This document shows, piece after piece, positions 1 through 8,677 of a stretch of 64,000 nt of DNA. Source of the stretch: Brevibacillus brevis NBRC 100599 (GTDB lineage: Bacteria; Bacillota; Bacilli; Brevibacillales; Brevibacillaceae); NCBI RefSeq assembly GCF_000010165.1, contig NC_012491.1, forward strand, positions 2,102,001-2,166,000. Reading direction: 5' to 3'. Each line of letters begins with the position of its first letter. Position 1 is the first letter of the stretch. A program made the translations under genes and the position numbers. The notes under the pieces are model-generated. The model was not told the DNA's origin. It was given only the letters and a program-made list of their open reading frames with translations, and searched no databases.

Positions 1-872
1 AAACAATTATTTGGGATATTCGCTTTCCGCGTGTACTCTTGGGGGCGATCGTCGGCGCAGGTCTGTCTGTCGTGGGAGTAGCGATCCAATCGTTGGTTCG
101 CAACTCCCTGGCTGACCCGTATGTGTTAGGCGTATCTTCAGGTGCTTCCGTTGGAGCTACTTCGGTAATTATTTTCGGAGCATTCAGCATGTACGGGCAG
201 TATGCGTTAACCTTTGGCGCTTTTACAGGCTCCCTCGTGTCCATCATTCTCATTTTTACACTATCCCGTATTGGAGGACAAAACTCGACGGTACGCCTGC
301 TCATGGCTGGAATTGCGATATCTGCGATCTTGTCGGCCATTACCAGTCTGCTTGTGTTTTCAGCGCCGAATGAGCATGGAATTGGAACGGTTCTGTTTTG
401 GTTAAGTGGCAGTCTGGCTGGCGGCAAATGGGAGTACCTGACGATTCCTACATTGATTGTCGTCATCTGTCTCATCGTCTTAATGGCCCAATACCGCTCG
501 CTCAATGCGATGCTGATGGGCGAGGAGTCAGCGGGGACACTGGGGGTTAATACGGTACAATTCCGCAAGCTTCTCCTGGTGATCACGGCACTACTCACCG
601 GGGTGATCGTGTCCATCGCGGGATCAATCGGTTTTGTCGGATTAATGATGCCCCATATTGTCCGTGTGATGGTCGGATCAGATCACAGACGTGTCCTGCC
701 TGTCAGCGCTTTGTTTGGCGCGATATTTCTCATCTGGGTTGATGTAGTCGCCAGGCTTGCATTTGCACCGGAAGAGCTGCCGATCGGTATTTTGACAGCG
801 CTGTGTGGTGGTCCATTCTTTATCTGGTTGATGTTGCGGAGTTCTTATTCCTTTGGAGGTAGCGGACGATGA
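1..872 (+). CDS. FecCD-family ABC transporter permease (5' end outside window)
   Basis: Membrane permease subunit of an iron-siderophore or cobalamin type ABC importer. The reading frame is open from base 3 (TIIWDIRFPRVLLGA...), so the gene starts upstream of the window and only its C-terminal ~290 residues are seen. Family signatures are the RFPR segment, a version of the RNPLADPYVLG segment (here RNSLADPYVLG) and GFVGLMMPHIVR near the C-terminus; several hydrophobic segments are evident. The ATPase gene follows with a 4-base ATGA overlap, which implies translational coupling. Substrate cannot be read from the sequence; ferric siderophore is the usual one for this family. Confidence 0.93.
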   Translation, partial: TIIWDIRFPRVLLGAIVGAGLSVVGVAIQSLVRNSLADPYVLGVSSGASVGATSVIIFGAFSMYGQYALTFGAFTGSLVSIILIFTLSRIGGQNSTVRLLMAGIAISAILSAITSLLVFSAPNEHGIGTVLFWLSGSLAGGKWEYLTIPTLIVVICLIVLMAQYRSLNAMLMGEESAGTLGVNTVQFRKLLLVITALLTGVIVSIAGSIGFVGLMMPHIVRVMVGSDHRRVLPVSALFGAIFLIWVDVVARLAFAPEELPIGILTALCGGPFFIWLMLRSSYSFGGSGR

Positions 873-1681
873 ATTTGCAGGTTGAGAATATATCGGTCGA
901 ACTGGAGAAAAAGGGAATCCTGCGCAATGTCAGTCTGGAGGTGTGCTCCGGAGAATTCGTGGGACTGATCGGGCCAAATGGCAGTGGGAAGTCCACATTG
1001 CTAAAAAGTATTTATCGGGTACTGAAGCCGCGTTCGGGATGGATCTCACTGGATGGCGACGACGTATACAAGTTAACCTCGCGTCAAAACGCTCAGCGAA
1101 TGGCGGCAGTACGGCAGGAGTCCTCTGTTGAATTTGATTTTTCGGTAACTGAAATCGTGAATATGGGGCGTGCTCCGCATAAACGACTATTTCAGTCTGA
1201 TAACGCAGAAGACCTTCAGATTTGTGAGGAAGCACTACAGCGGGTAGGGATGCATACATATGCCGATCGCAGCTTTTTTAGTTTATCGGGTGGGGAGAAG
1301 CAGCGGGTGTTAATTGCCAGAGCTTTGGTGCAGCAAGCCCAGTTCCTTGTCCTTGACGAACCGACGAACCATTTGGATGTTCGATACCAGTTGCAGGTGA
1401 TGGATCTGGTTAAAAATCTTGGGATTACGGTGTTGTCCTCGTTGCATGATCTCAATATTGCAGCCATGTACTGTGATCGTCTGTACGTGATCTGTGACGG
1501 GGAAATCGTTACATCAGGGACCCCAGAGGATGTCTTGACACCCACTCTGATCCGGGATGTTTTCGGAGTAGAGACAGAAGTGACGACCCATCCTATTACT
1601 GGGAAAAAGCATGTATATTTCTACTCGGAAGCGATCCGTATGAAACCATCTATCCAGAAGGTAATAAGTGGAGCCAACTGA
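869..1681 (+). CDS. ABC transporter ATP-binding protein (FecE/FhuC type)
   Basis: Cytoplasmic ATPase that powers the adjacent FecCD-type importer. It shows a Walker A motif (GPNGSGKST, about residue 36), signature motif LSGGEKQR (about 139), Walker B with D-loop (LVLDEPTNHLD, about 160) and an H-loop histidine in SLHDLN. At 270 residues it is normal length for FhuC/FecE/BtuD proteins. The start overlaps the permease stop by four bases. A terminator lies directly downstream, so the transport operon ends here. No substrate-binding lipoprotein gene is seen in the window; it may lie upstream. Confidence 0.94.
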   Translation: MNLQVENISVELEKKGILRNVSLEVCSGEFVGLIGPNGSGKSTLLKSIYRVLKPRSGWISLDGDDVYKLTSRQNAQRMAAVRQESSVEFDFSVTEIVNMGRAPHKRLFQSDNAEDLQICEEALQRVGMHTYADRSFFSLSGGEKQRVLIARALVQQAQFLVLDEPTNHLDVRYQLQVMDLVKNLGITVLSSLHDLNIAAMYCDRLYVICDGEIVTSGTPEDVLTPTLIRDVFGVETEVTTHPITGKKHVYFYSEAIRMKPSIQKVISGAN

Positions 1682-1719
1682 CGGGGGACAAGTTGAGTTT
1701 CTTTGATTTTCATAAGAGG

Positions 1720-1744
1720 GGATGCCTAGTCGGCGTCCTTTTTT
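1720..1744 (+). terminator. Rho-independent terminator after the ABC importer genes
   Basis: A 7-bp stem (GGATGCC with GGCGTCC, one G-U pair) with a 5-base loop is followed by six T. It closes the permease-ATPase operon. Confidence 0.75.
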
Positions 1745-1903
1745 GTTAAGCCGACGGCAGTAAAAGCGGAAGGAACCTCGCTCCAACTGTCGGGGCTTTA
1801 CCTGTTAGATGCAAAGGTTCTCTTATTGATCAAAGGAGCCGTGCAATACGTCGCGAATTTGTTGGTAAGAAAAATCCATAGAACAAGATGGGAGATGACT
1901 CGT

Positions 1904-2947
1904 ATGACGGAAGTAACGAGAGAACAGGCGCGCAAATTTCATGACGGTGTTCACGTTCTGGATGGGCATTTTGATTTGCTGATGGATGTGGAGATTCAGC
2001 GTGGATACGGTCGAACCAAAATGATCGAGACGGAGTATTTGCCACGGTTTCAGCAGGGGGGCGTGCATTCCCTCGTGGCAGCCGTGTTCGTCAAGGATGC
2101 ATTTGTACCGGAGATGAGTCTGCGCAAGGCGCTCAACCAGATCAGCGCTATGCATGCAGAGGCGGCTGAGTCACCCGCGCACATCGTCATCGCCAAAAAT
2201 CTGGATGATTTGCAACGGGCAAGAGCGGAGCAAAAAGTATCGTTCATTCTGTCGTTGGAAGGGGCAGAGCCGCTGCATAACGATTTGAGTCTCTTGCGTG
2301 TCTTTTATGAGCTCGGAGTACGGATGATGGGGCTGGTTTGGAGTCGGCGCAATTTCGTTGGGGACGGTAGCTTTTTTGCACCGGTGCGCGAAGGGAAAAA
2401 AGGAGGCATTACCGATTTCGGTGTGCGTCTTATCGAAGAAGCGGAAAAGCAGGGCATCGTCATCGATGTGAGCCATTTGAATGACGAAGGGTTCTGGGAC
2501 GTGATGGAAATTGCTGAAAAGCCAGTGATTGCTTCTCATTCCAATAGCCGAACAGTCGTACCGACGATGCGTAATTTGACAGATGAGCAGATCAAAGCGA
2601 TTGCGGAAAAGGACGGACTTGTCGGGGTGAATGCGTTTAGCATGTTCACAGCGGCTAACAGCGCTGACGCAACTATCGAGAAACTGATAGATCATGTTGA
2701 CTATATGAAAAAGCTTGTTGGAGCAAGGTACCTCGGTATAGGCCTAGACCTGTGCGATGATTTGACGAAATATTTGCCCTTGGACAAGATTGCCAAAACC
2801 GAAGAAATGCCATTTGACGTAGTAAAAGGTCATGCGTCTCTTCCTGAAATTACGCGTGAACTGATGAAGCGTAGGTACACGGATGCAGAAATCGAAGGAA
2901 TCTTGGGTGGCAATTTCCTCAGAGTGTATCAGCAAGTGTGGAAGTAG
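1904..2947 (+). CDS. Membrane dipeptidase family metalloenzyme (peptidase M19)
   Basis: Predicted zinc-dependent dipeptidase of the renal/membrane dipeptidase family; despite the family name no signal peptide or membrane segment is visible. Metal ligands typical of the family are present: H22 and D24 (DGHFD), E119 (SLEGAEP), H191 (IDVSHLND) and H212 (IASHSNSR). The end has the family motif GGNFLRVY. I choose ATG 1904 (347 residues) because GGAG sits 9 bases upstream; a longer TTG-initiated frame from 1826 also exists but lacks the family's usual N-terminus. The CocE-type hydrolase starts 24 bases after the stop, so the two are probably co-transcribed. Natural substrate is unknown. Confidence 0.9.
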   Translation: MTEVTREQARKFHDGVHVLDGHFDLLMDVEIQRGYGRTKMIETEYLPRFQQGGVHSLVAAVFVKDAFVPEMSLRKALNQISAMHAEAAESPAHIVIAKNLDDLQRARAEQKVSFILSLEGAEPLHNDLSLLRVFYELGVRMMGLVWSRRNFVGDGSFFAPVREGKKGGITDFGVRLIEEAEKQGIVIDVSHLNDEGFWDVMEIAEKPVIASHSNSRTVVPTMRNLTDEQIKAIAEKDGLVGVNAFSMFTAANSADATIEKLIDHVDYMKKLVGARYLGIGLDLCDDLTKYLPLDKIAKTEEMPFDVVKGHASLPEITRELMKRRYTDAEIEGILGGNFLRVYQQVWK

Positions 2948-2971
2948 ATCAGATAACAGGAGGAATGCCGG

Positions 2972-5146
2972 ATGGCACAGACTGGTTTTACACTAGTTTC
3001 TTTTGGTTATTATCAATCTGGTATCAAGGTAGCTGATATACGTTTTGAGGATGGGGAAGTTTGGCATCGAAGCACAGGTTGGGATGAGGGTGGTGCGGCT
3101 GAAGGTCTATTTGCACAACTGATTGAAGGGGAAGCAGCCTACGAGTTGCCTCTCCTCATCCTGGCACAAAAGCTGCTGGAATGGGAGAGAATCGACTGGG
3201 AGAGCGAACAAGTCGTATTTTTGGAAAACGGAGGGCACTACCAACGCCATCTATCCATCGAAGGAACGGGTCCCGCAGGGCAAAAGCAAGCGTGGATCTG
3301 GGCGGCGCGCGAAGCAGCGCAGCCAATTGACCTGATCATTTGTGAAAACGAAGTCATCGCATTTGTGCTGACAGGTCGCGGTGATAGTGTCGTATTGGCG
3401 AAAACAGGGTGGGAGAATTTGACGCCACTTACGATGTGGCAGGACCCTCTGCTGTCCGAGGTTAACTACGGTGTACATCATTTGGGTAGGCATGATGTAG
3501 AGATGAGGGATGGCATTCGTTTGGCGACCGAGGTTTGGCTGCCTGCGGGCTTGGCGGAAGGACAGCGAGTTCCGACGATTTTCATGCGCACTCCCTATGG
3601 ACGGATGGATGGCATTTTTCGCCGTTTACCTTTTGTAGCTCGCGGATATGCGCTGGTTGTTCAGGATACGCGCGGACGAGAGGATTCCGAGGGAGAGTGG
3701 ATTCCACTCGTTCATGAGCGAAATGATGGAGACGACAGCCTCAACTGGATCGCGAGTCAGGAGTGGTCGGATGGCAGCATCGGGATGCTCGGCGGCTCGT
3801 ATGTGGGGTATGTGCAATGGGCTGCGGCTGCAAGCGGAAATCCACATTTGAAGGCGGTTTTCAGCTACGTGACAGTAGGAACACCTTATGTGGACATCCC
3901 GCGCAAAGGGGGAACGATTCTTGGTGGTCTGTCATGGATTTTCATGATGGCAGAGAAACGGCGAAATGTTGAAGCTCTTTCCCGGGAGGACTGGAGGGAG
4001 GTCATCAAGGTGCGTCCGATCAAGGAAATCCCGCAAAAAGTGCTAGGGAAAGAAATCCCGTTTTGGACAAAATGGATGGAGCATCCGGACGGAGACGATT
4101 TCTGGGCCATGTCAGACTGGAAACGGCATGCGGATCAGGTGAAGGTGCCTGCTTTCCTCGTATCAGGTTGGTATGACGACAACGGGATGGGGACGAGCGA
4201 ATCGTGGGAGGTTGTCTCACGAAATGTACCAGAGCACGCCAGACTCATCTTGGGGCCGTGGTATCACAAGGCGAATACGACGCGAGAAATCCATCATGTG
4301 CCCTTCGGAAACAACGCCATCCGCTACGATCTGGATGTGACACAGCTTCGCTGGTTTGACCGCTATTTAAAGGGAGTGGAAAATGGCGTCGATCAAGAGC
4401 CGCGTGTCGAGTACTACATGGTGGGAGAAAACGAATGGAAGACCTCGCAGACTTGGCCGCCAGTGGAGACGACACTGACGAATCTGTATCTGAGCAGTCG
4501 GGGAAACGCCAATACGAGCGGCGGAGATGGAACACTGACCCTGTCCATCCCAGGTGAACAGGCGGTGGATACGTATAGCTATGATCCGCTAGACGCGGCA
4601 CCGTATCTGCTGGATTTGTCCGAGAATGAAAACAGCGTTCCGGAAAACTATCGTGATGTGGAAAAACGCTCAGATGTCCTTGTCTACACATCGGAGCCAT
4701 TGGAAGAGGAGGTCGTCATCGCGGGAGAAATCTCGGCCGTTATCTATGCATCCAGCTCAGCGCGGGATACAGATTGGCTGGTGCGGCTGTGTGATGTAGA
4801 TGAGGAAGGCAATTCGATTCGTTTATCGGACGGGATTATATGCGCGCGCTACCGTCACTCGTTTACGGAGCCCGAGCTACTTGTTCCAGGACAAATCGAA
4901 TGCTATGAGATTCGCATGACCAAGATCGCCAACGTCTTCCAGAGGGGTCACCGCATTCGCGTCTCGGTTACTTCTGGTGCTGAGAACTTCTCGTTCCCGA
5001 ATCCGAATACAGGCAATGATCTGGCAACGGAAACCGAGACGGTCATCGCCTCGCAACGTGTCTATCATGACAGCCAGTATCCGAGTCATATCAAGCTCCC
5101 TCTCTTACGGTCTGGGGGAAGTAAGGAATCTTCAGGAGGTAATTAA
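2972..5146 (+). CDS. CocE/NonD-family (X-Pro dipeptidyl-peptidase S15 like) hydrolase
   Basis: Alpha/beta hydrolase of the CocE/NonD family, which cleaves esters, amides or X-Pro peptides. After about 170 N-terminal residues I do not recognise, the family domain begins (VEMRDGIRLATEVWLP). The nucleophile elbow is GGSYVGY with Ser276; likely Asp is 402 or 403 (SGWYDDNG) and His432 (LGPWYHK). The last ~200 residues look like the jelly-roll C-terminal domain of this family. There is no signal peptide, so the enzyme is probably cytoplasmic. RBS AGGAGG precedes ATG 2972. It is longer (724 residues) than typical CocE proteins of about 570, because of the N-terminal extension. Confidence 0.88.
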   Translation: MAQTGFTLVSFGYYQSGIKVADIRFEDGEVWHRSTGWDEGGAAEGLFAQLIEGEAAYELPLLILAQKLLEWERIDWESEQVVFLENGGHYQRHLSIEGTGPAGQKQAWIWAAREAAQPIDLIICENEVIAFVLTGRGDSVVLAKTGWENLTPLTMWQDPLLSEVNYGVHHLGRHDVEMRDGIRLATEVWLPAGLAEGQRVPTIFMRTPYGRMDGIFRRLPFVARGYALVVQDTRGREDSEGEWIPLVHERNDGDDSLNWIASQEWSDGSIGMLGGSYVGYVQWAAAASGNPHLKAVFSYVTVGTPYVDIPRKGGTILGGLSWIFMMAEKRRNVEALSREDWREVIKVRPIKEIPQKVLGKEIPFWTKWMEHPDGDDFWAMSDWKRHADQVKVPAFLVSGWYDDNGMGTSESWEVVSRNVPEHARLILGPWYHKANTTREIHHVPFGNNAIRYDLDVTQLRWFDRYLKGVENGVDQEPRVEYYMVGENEWKTSQTWPPVETTLTNLYLSSRGNANTSGGDGTLTLSIPGEQAVDTYSYDPLDAAPYLLDLSENENSVPENYRDVEKRSDVLVYTSEPLEEEVVIAGEISAVIYASSSARDTDWLVRLCDVDEEGNSIRLSDGIICARYRHSFTEPELLVPGQIECYEIRMTKIANVFQRGHRIRVSVTSGAENFSFPNPNTGNDLATETETVIASQRVYHDSQYPSHIKLPLLRSGGSKESSGGN

Positions 5147-5152
5147 AGCATT

Positions 5153-6166
5153 ATGACTATTTACAGTTGCAGAAAATGCAAGTTCCGTTACGACGAGTGG
5201 CTAGGTGATACGAAAAATGGCGTCCCGCCTGGAGTGCCTTTTCCTCATTTAGCAGGTTCTGTGTGTACGGAATGTGAGATGAATGAGGAAGGACGGCACT
5301 TGCCGCTTCCTGAAACGAAGTACACGAACGTAGAAGCTACGTATTACGATCAGTTTGCCGGAAAGGCTAGCATCGCTTTTTATCGAAACTGGTTGCTGCG
5401 AGAAGCGGAGCAATCACCGGTTTCTGTGCTGGAGATGGGTGTTGGAACAGGGAGAATTGCCATTGAGCTGGCACGGAATGGCTTGCCCGTCAGCGGGGTC
5501 GATTGGAGCCCAGAGATGCTGGAGCTGGCCACCAAAAAGAAACGGCGCATATTAAAAGGGAAAGAAGAACTGCTGGAGCTGGTAGAACAGAATATGTGGG
5601 AGTTGGAGCTAGGTCAGCAATTTACGCATGTGCTTCTTCCAGAAGGGATATTTCAGCAGGCCACCTGTAGAGACAAGCAACGTCAATTGCTTTCGGTCAT
5701 CCACGATTACATAACGGAGGACGGAACCGTGGCAATTGACTTACTGTTGCCGCCAGTAAAAAATCAATGGGCAACGATGCAACGCAAATTCGTTTTCCCG
5801 GATCGCATGGTGTATCAAAAGGTGGAGGGGGAAACCTCACTCTTGGATCAAAAGTTCCGCTACACGCTTACTTATGAGACTTTTCTTGATCAGATTGAGC
5901 AGCCGAGGTATCGCGTAGAACGCGAGATGGCATTGCTTTTGCCTACAGAGCTTGAGCTGTTACTGGAAGGATCAGGCTTTCGCGTCATCTATAGCAGAGA
6001 GAATGTATTCCACAAGCAAGACTTCGAGCCGAGTCAAGCGGACGAGGGCTATGATATGGATCGTTGGCAGCATGGTGGGTATCCGTTCGCTGAGCCTGTC
6101 GGAACACCGGGTGGAGCTACTCGCTGGACAATTTTGGCGAAAAAAATTTCTTCCTCGACTTTGTAA
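5153..6166 (+). CDS. Rubredoxin-like domain fused to a class I SAM methyltransferase
   Basis: Residues 5-41 match the rubredoxin fold signature: CRKC followed by FRYDEWLGD, NGVPPGVPF and a second CTEC, giving four cysteines for a single Fe or Zn site. From about residue 60 a class I methyltransferase domain follows, with motif I as VLEMGVGTGRIA and an acidic residue (GVDWS) at the end of beta 2. The C-terminal part resembles small-molecule methyltransferases. Substrate is unknown. It lies 6 bases after the CocE gene and has an upstream GGAGGT, so it belongs to the same likely operon. Either the rubredoxin module carries electrons or it is a structural metal site; the sequence does not decide. 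Confidence 0.85.
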   Translation: MTIYSCRKCKFRYDEWLGDTKNGVPPGVPFPHLAGSVCTECEMNEEGRHLPLPETKYTNVEATYYDQFAGKASIAFYRNWLLREAEQSPVSVLEMGVGTGRIAIELARNGLPVSGVDWSPEMLELATKKKRRILKGKEELLELVEQNMWELELGQQFTHVLLPEGIFQQATCRDKQRQLLSVIHDYITEDGTVAIDLLLPPVKNQWATMQRKFVFPDRMVYQKVEGETSLLDQKFRYTLTYETFLDQIEQPRYRVEREMALLLPTELELLLEGSGFRVIYSRENVFHKQDFEPSQADEGYDMDRWQHGGYPFAEPVGTPGGATRWTILAKKISSSTL

Positions 6167-6221
6167 CAAAACGTCTGCTGCTGCATCTAACCAGTGAATG
6201 CGAGTGAAGGAGGTCACGCCC

Positions 6222-6770
6222 TTGGAAAAATTGCAGCCAACAACAGATGCTGCTTTTGAACAAATCATGAGGGAGTATGGGACCCGCGTGCTTCGACTCG
6301 TCACTTTTCTGGTCAAAGATCGCAGCTTGGCAGAGGATATTACCCAAGATGTCTTCGTTAAGGTGTATCGGCATCTTCCACGCTTTCGGCAGGAGAGCAG
6401 TGTGCACACGTGGTTATATCGAATCGCGGTTAATGAGTGCAAAGGTTATTTGCGTTCTTGGTCGTTCCGCCATATCCTTCCCCGCTCGTGGATGAGACAG
6501 GATGGGGAGCTTTCTACAGAAAGTCTTGTGCTCGATCAAGCCGAGAAGGACCAGCTCGTTGCGGAAGTGTTGCAGCTTTCTCCGCTCTATCGTCAAGTGA
6601 TTGCCCTTCATTACTATGCGGATTTATCCATCGGAGAGGTGGCTGAGGTGCTAGGAGTAACGGAGGGAACAGTCAGAACTCGGTTGCATAGGGCAAGACA
6701 GCAACTACGGCAGAGTATGGGAGAGGGGAGGGACTGGGAATGGACGAAAACCGATGGCTCGCGGATTTAA
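6222..6770 (+). CDS. ECF-type RNA polymerase sigma factor
   Basis: Alternative sigma factor of the extracytoplasmic function type, 182 residues. Region 2 includes LAEDITQDVFVKVYRHLPRF and TWLYRIAVNEC; region 4 includes the helix-turn-helix LSIGEVAEVLGVTEGTVRTRLHRAR. I choose TTG 6222 because AAGGAGGT lies 7 bases upstream; the in-frame ATG at 6198 lies upstream of that site and has no RBS of its own. The 3' end overlaps the next gene by 31 bases, the usual arrangement of a sigma factor with its regulator. The inducing signal is not evident. Confidence 0.9.
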   Translation: MEKLQPTTDAAFEQIMREYGTRVLRLVTFLVKDRSLAEDITQDVFVKVYRHLPRFRQESSVHTWLYRIAVNECKGYLRSWSFRHILPRSWMRQDGELSTESLVLDQAEKDQLVAEVLQLSPLYRQVIALHYYADLSIGEVAEVLGVTEGTVRTRLHRARQQLRQSMGEGRDWEWTKTDGSRI

Positions 6771-7744
6771 AGGAACGGGCAGATCAGACCATTTTTCGTG
6801 ATGTGCAGTTCACTGCATCGATGGAAGAGCGAGTGCGGCAGCGGGTGAGGTCTGGGACTGGGTGGATGACTGGCTGGAGGAAGTTAGCCTTGCCGGGCGT
6901 TGTGCTGACGATGGGCTTGCTCTTGTGGTTTGGGCTCCCCATTCAGGAGGAGAGACAATCTGCACAGCATGTGATAATACCTCCACAACAAGAGACACAA
7001 ATACCTTCCTTGTTACCAGGTGGCCAAATCGTCGAAGCCGACTTGTGGAAGCTGTCACCTTTTTTGTCTTCCACTTACGACAATCAGACCTTTTCTTATT
7101 TGGGAGAAAAGCCTGTCCGCATCATGACAGATCAGGACGGTTTCTACGAGGGACAGACGCAGCGGGTGATATGGCTGTTGAATGGGGATTACGCCCAAAA
7201 AATAGAGATCACTGCTTACAACACCGATGGGACCCGTCTGTCATTGGGCAGCTACGAGGTTATGGACCCCTTATACGATGCAGATGGTCATTTTCCATCA
7301 GGGATTGTGTTGCCTGAACCGGGGAAATGGAAGCTGGAAGCAAGATCAGGAGGCAAACATTTCGGACAAGTTTTTGTCGAGGTGAAAAAAGGGATAGCAC
7401 CTGCGAACCGTCAGTTGGTTGGGCCTATCATTCAGCAGTATTTGGAGACGGAAAGCATCAAGCTGGGGTGGCTGGGAAAATATCGAGAGATAAACGTTGA
7501 GCTGCTTGGAGTGGAAGCGCCAGATGCTGCGAGGCGAACCGTATACGCTTGGGTGAAAATAACGGGTAGCCATTCTTCCGCGCTCAGTGCACCGATGGTC
7601 TTTCAAATTGTCTACAATGGAAATGCTTATCGGGTTACTGACTTCCAAATGCCCGAGGACGGCAGCAACTACCAGAGCAGCCTGCAAAAACTGTTTCCAC
7701 CAAAAGTGCTGGAACAAGTTCAAAATCGATCAAAAACAAACTGA
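6740..7744 (+). CDS. Membrane-anchored protein, putative anti-sigma factor
   Basis: A 334-residue protein whose start lies within the sigma factor gene. It has a ~48-residue basic cytoplasmic N-terminus, one membrane segment (about 49-66, LPGVVLTMGLLLWFGLPI) and a large extracytoplasmic part. The extracytoplasmic part contains a beta-rich, Ig-like stretch (about 110-220) that resembles the DUF4871-type domain of Bacillus YhfM; that likeness is from memory and uncertain. There is no zinc-binding HxxxCxxC anti-sigma motif. The anti-sigma role is inferred only from topology and gene overlap. RBS GGGAGGG precedes the ATG. Confidence 0.65.
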   Translation: MDENRWLADLKERADQTIFRDVQFTASMEERVRQRVRSGTGWMTGWRKLALPGVVLTMGLLLWFGLPIQEERQSAQHVIIPPQQETQIPSLLPGGQIVEADLWKLSPFLSSTYDNQTFSYLGEKPVRIMTDQDGFYEGQTQRVIWLLNGDYAQKIEITAYNTDGTRLSLGSYEVMDPLYDADGHFPSGIVLPEPGKWKLEARSGGKHFGQVFVEVKKGIAPANRQLVGPIIQQYLETESIKLGWLGKYREINVELLGVEAPDAARRTVYAWVKITGSHSSALSAPMVFQIVYNGNAYRVTDFQMPEDGSNYQSSLQKLFPPKVLEQVQNRSKTN

Positions 7745-7751
7745 GAATGAC

Positions 7752-7786
7752 AAAACGGACCTTTGCCTAAAACAAGGTCCGTTTTT
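7752..7786. terminator. Bidirectional terminator between convergent genes
   Basis: Perfect 12-bp inverted repeat (AAAACGGACCTT and its complement) around a 10-base loop, with A-rich left and T-rich right flanks. It can serve both the sigma/regulator operon and the opposing GNAT gene. Confidence 0.85.
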
Positions 7787-7798
7787 CGCTTTTCATGT

Positions 7799-8677
7799 CT
7801 ATCCGTATATTTGAGCGCCTATCGCCCAGTACGTTCCATTACGGCGAGGTAGGCTATTCGCATTCGCAACCATTACTGGGGGATGGGAAACCTGTGTGAA
7901 GCCGTTTTGCTCTAAATAAGTGTGAAACGCTGCTTGTTCATCCGGTACGTCTATTCGCACACGTCCGGTATGATGCTGTGTCAGCTTATACAGGAGGTTT
8001 TTAGCCATACCAGCATTCTCTGCGACGATCGGCCCCGCGATAAGATTGACTGGGCCTTGAACGGCGAATCCATATCCGATGACCTTGCCGGAGGGATTTT
8101 TGGCTACCAGACAGGTGCTTGCTTGTCTCATGCGTATCTCGAGAAAATGAGTGCGACTGCTACCCAGTGCTGCTTTGTCTAATTCAACCACGCTCGAGAA
8201 ATCGTCCAACTCCATTGGTGCAATTTCAAATTCGTCATTCGCTTCGTTTTGCGGAGGTGCTTCAGGCACAAAGCGTTCAGCTATAAACTTGCGAATACGA
8301 TCCACCGTCTGGAACCCGAGATTTTTGTACAATGGCTCTCCTTCTGGAGTTGCAATGAGCATGATCGATGTATCCGTAGAAACAGACGCCATGCACGCCT
8401 TCATGAGCTGGAGACCATACCCTTTGCCTTGCGACGAGGGATGGACAATCACCATACCGATGCTCGCAAGCTTGTCATCGTACGGGATGATAGCCGCACA
8501 TGAAAGGAGGGTGCCATTCGCGTCTTTGTGACCGAATGCGGTTCCGATAGACAGAATTGTGCGAATTTCCGATTCGTCGTAATCCCAGCCTACGGAATCA
8601 GATAAGGCAATGAGACCGGGAATATCCGCTATCGCTAAGGAATGCAAGCAAGAGTCAACGCTGTTCACTTTGATCAT
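7799..8677 (-). CDS. GNAT-family N-acetyltransferase with two GNAT-like halves
   Basis: The N-terminal half (about 15-150) is a GNAT domain with the acetyl-CoA loop in HPSSQGKGYGLQLM. The C-terminal half resembles the second acetyltransferase-like domain of YitH-type proteins. Acceptor substrate is unknown. ATG 8677 follows a weak GGAG; GTG 8668, ten bases after the same GGAG, is an alternative start. The gene begins inside the 3' end of the broken HIT gene on the same strand, which suggests they were once translationally coupled. Confidence 0.8.
   Translation of the reverse strand: MIKVNSVDSCLHSLAIADIPGLIALSDSVGWDYDESEIRTILSIGTAFGHKDANGTLLSCAAIIPYDDKLASIGMVIVHPSSQGKGYGLQLMKACMASVSTDTSIMLIATPEGEPLYKNLGFQTVDRIRKFIAERFVPEAPPQNEANDEFEIAPMELDDFSSVVELDKAALGSSRTHFLEIRMRQASTCLVAKNPSGKVIGYGFAVQGPVNLIAGPIVAENAGMAKNLLYKLTQHHTGRVRIDVPDEQAAFHTYLEQNGFTQVSHPPVMVANANSLPRRNGTYWAIGAQIYG

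Noticed and set aside
1..1681. Assigning the ABC importer to petrobactin uptake
   Set aside because: It is 27 kb from the asb operon, incomplete in the window, and shows no feature specific to petrobactin.
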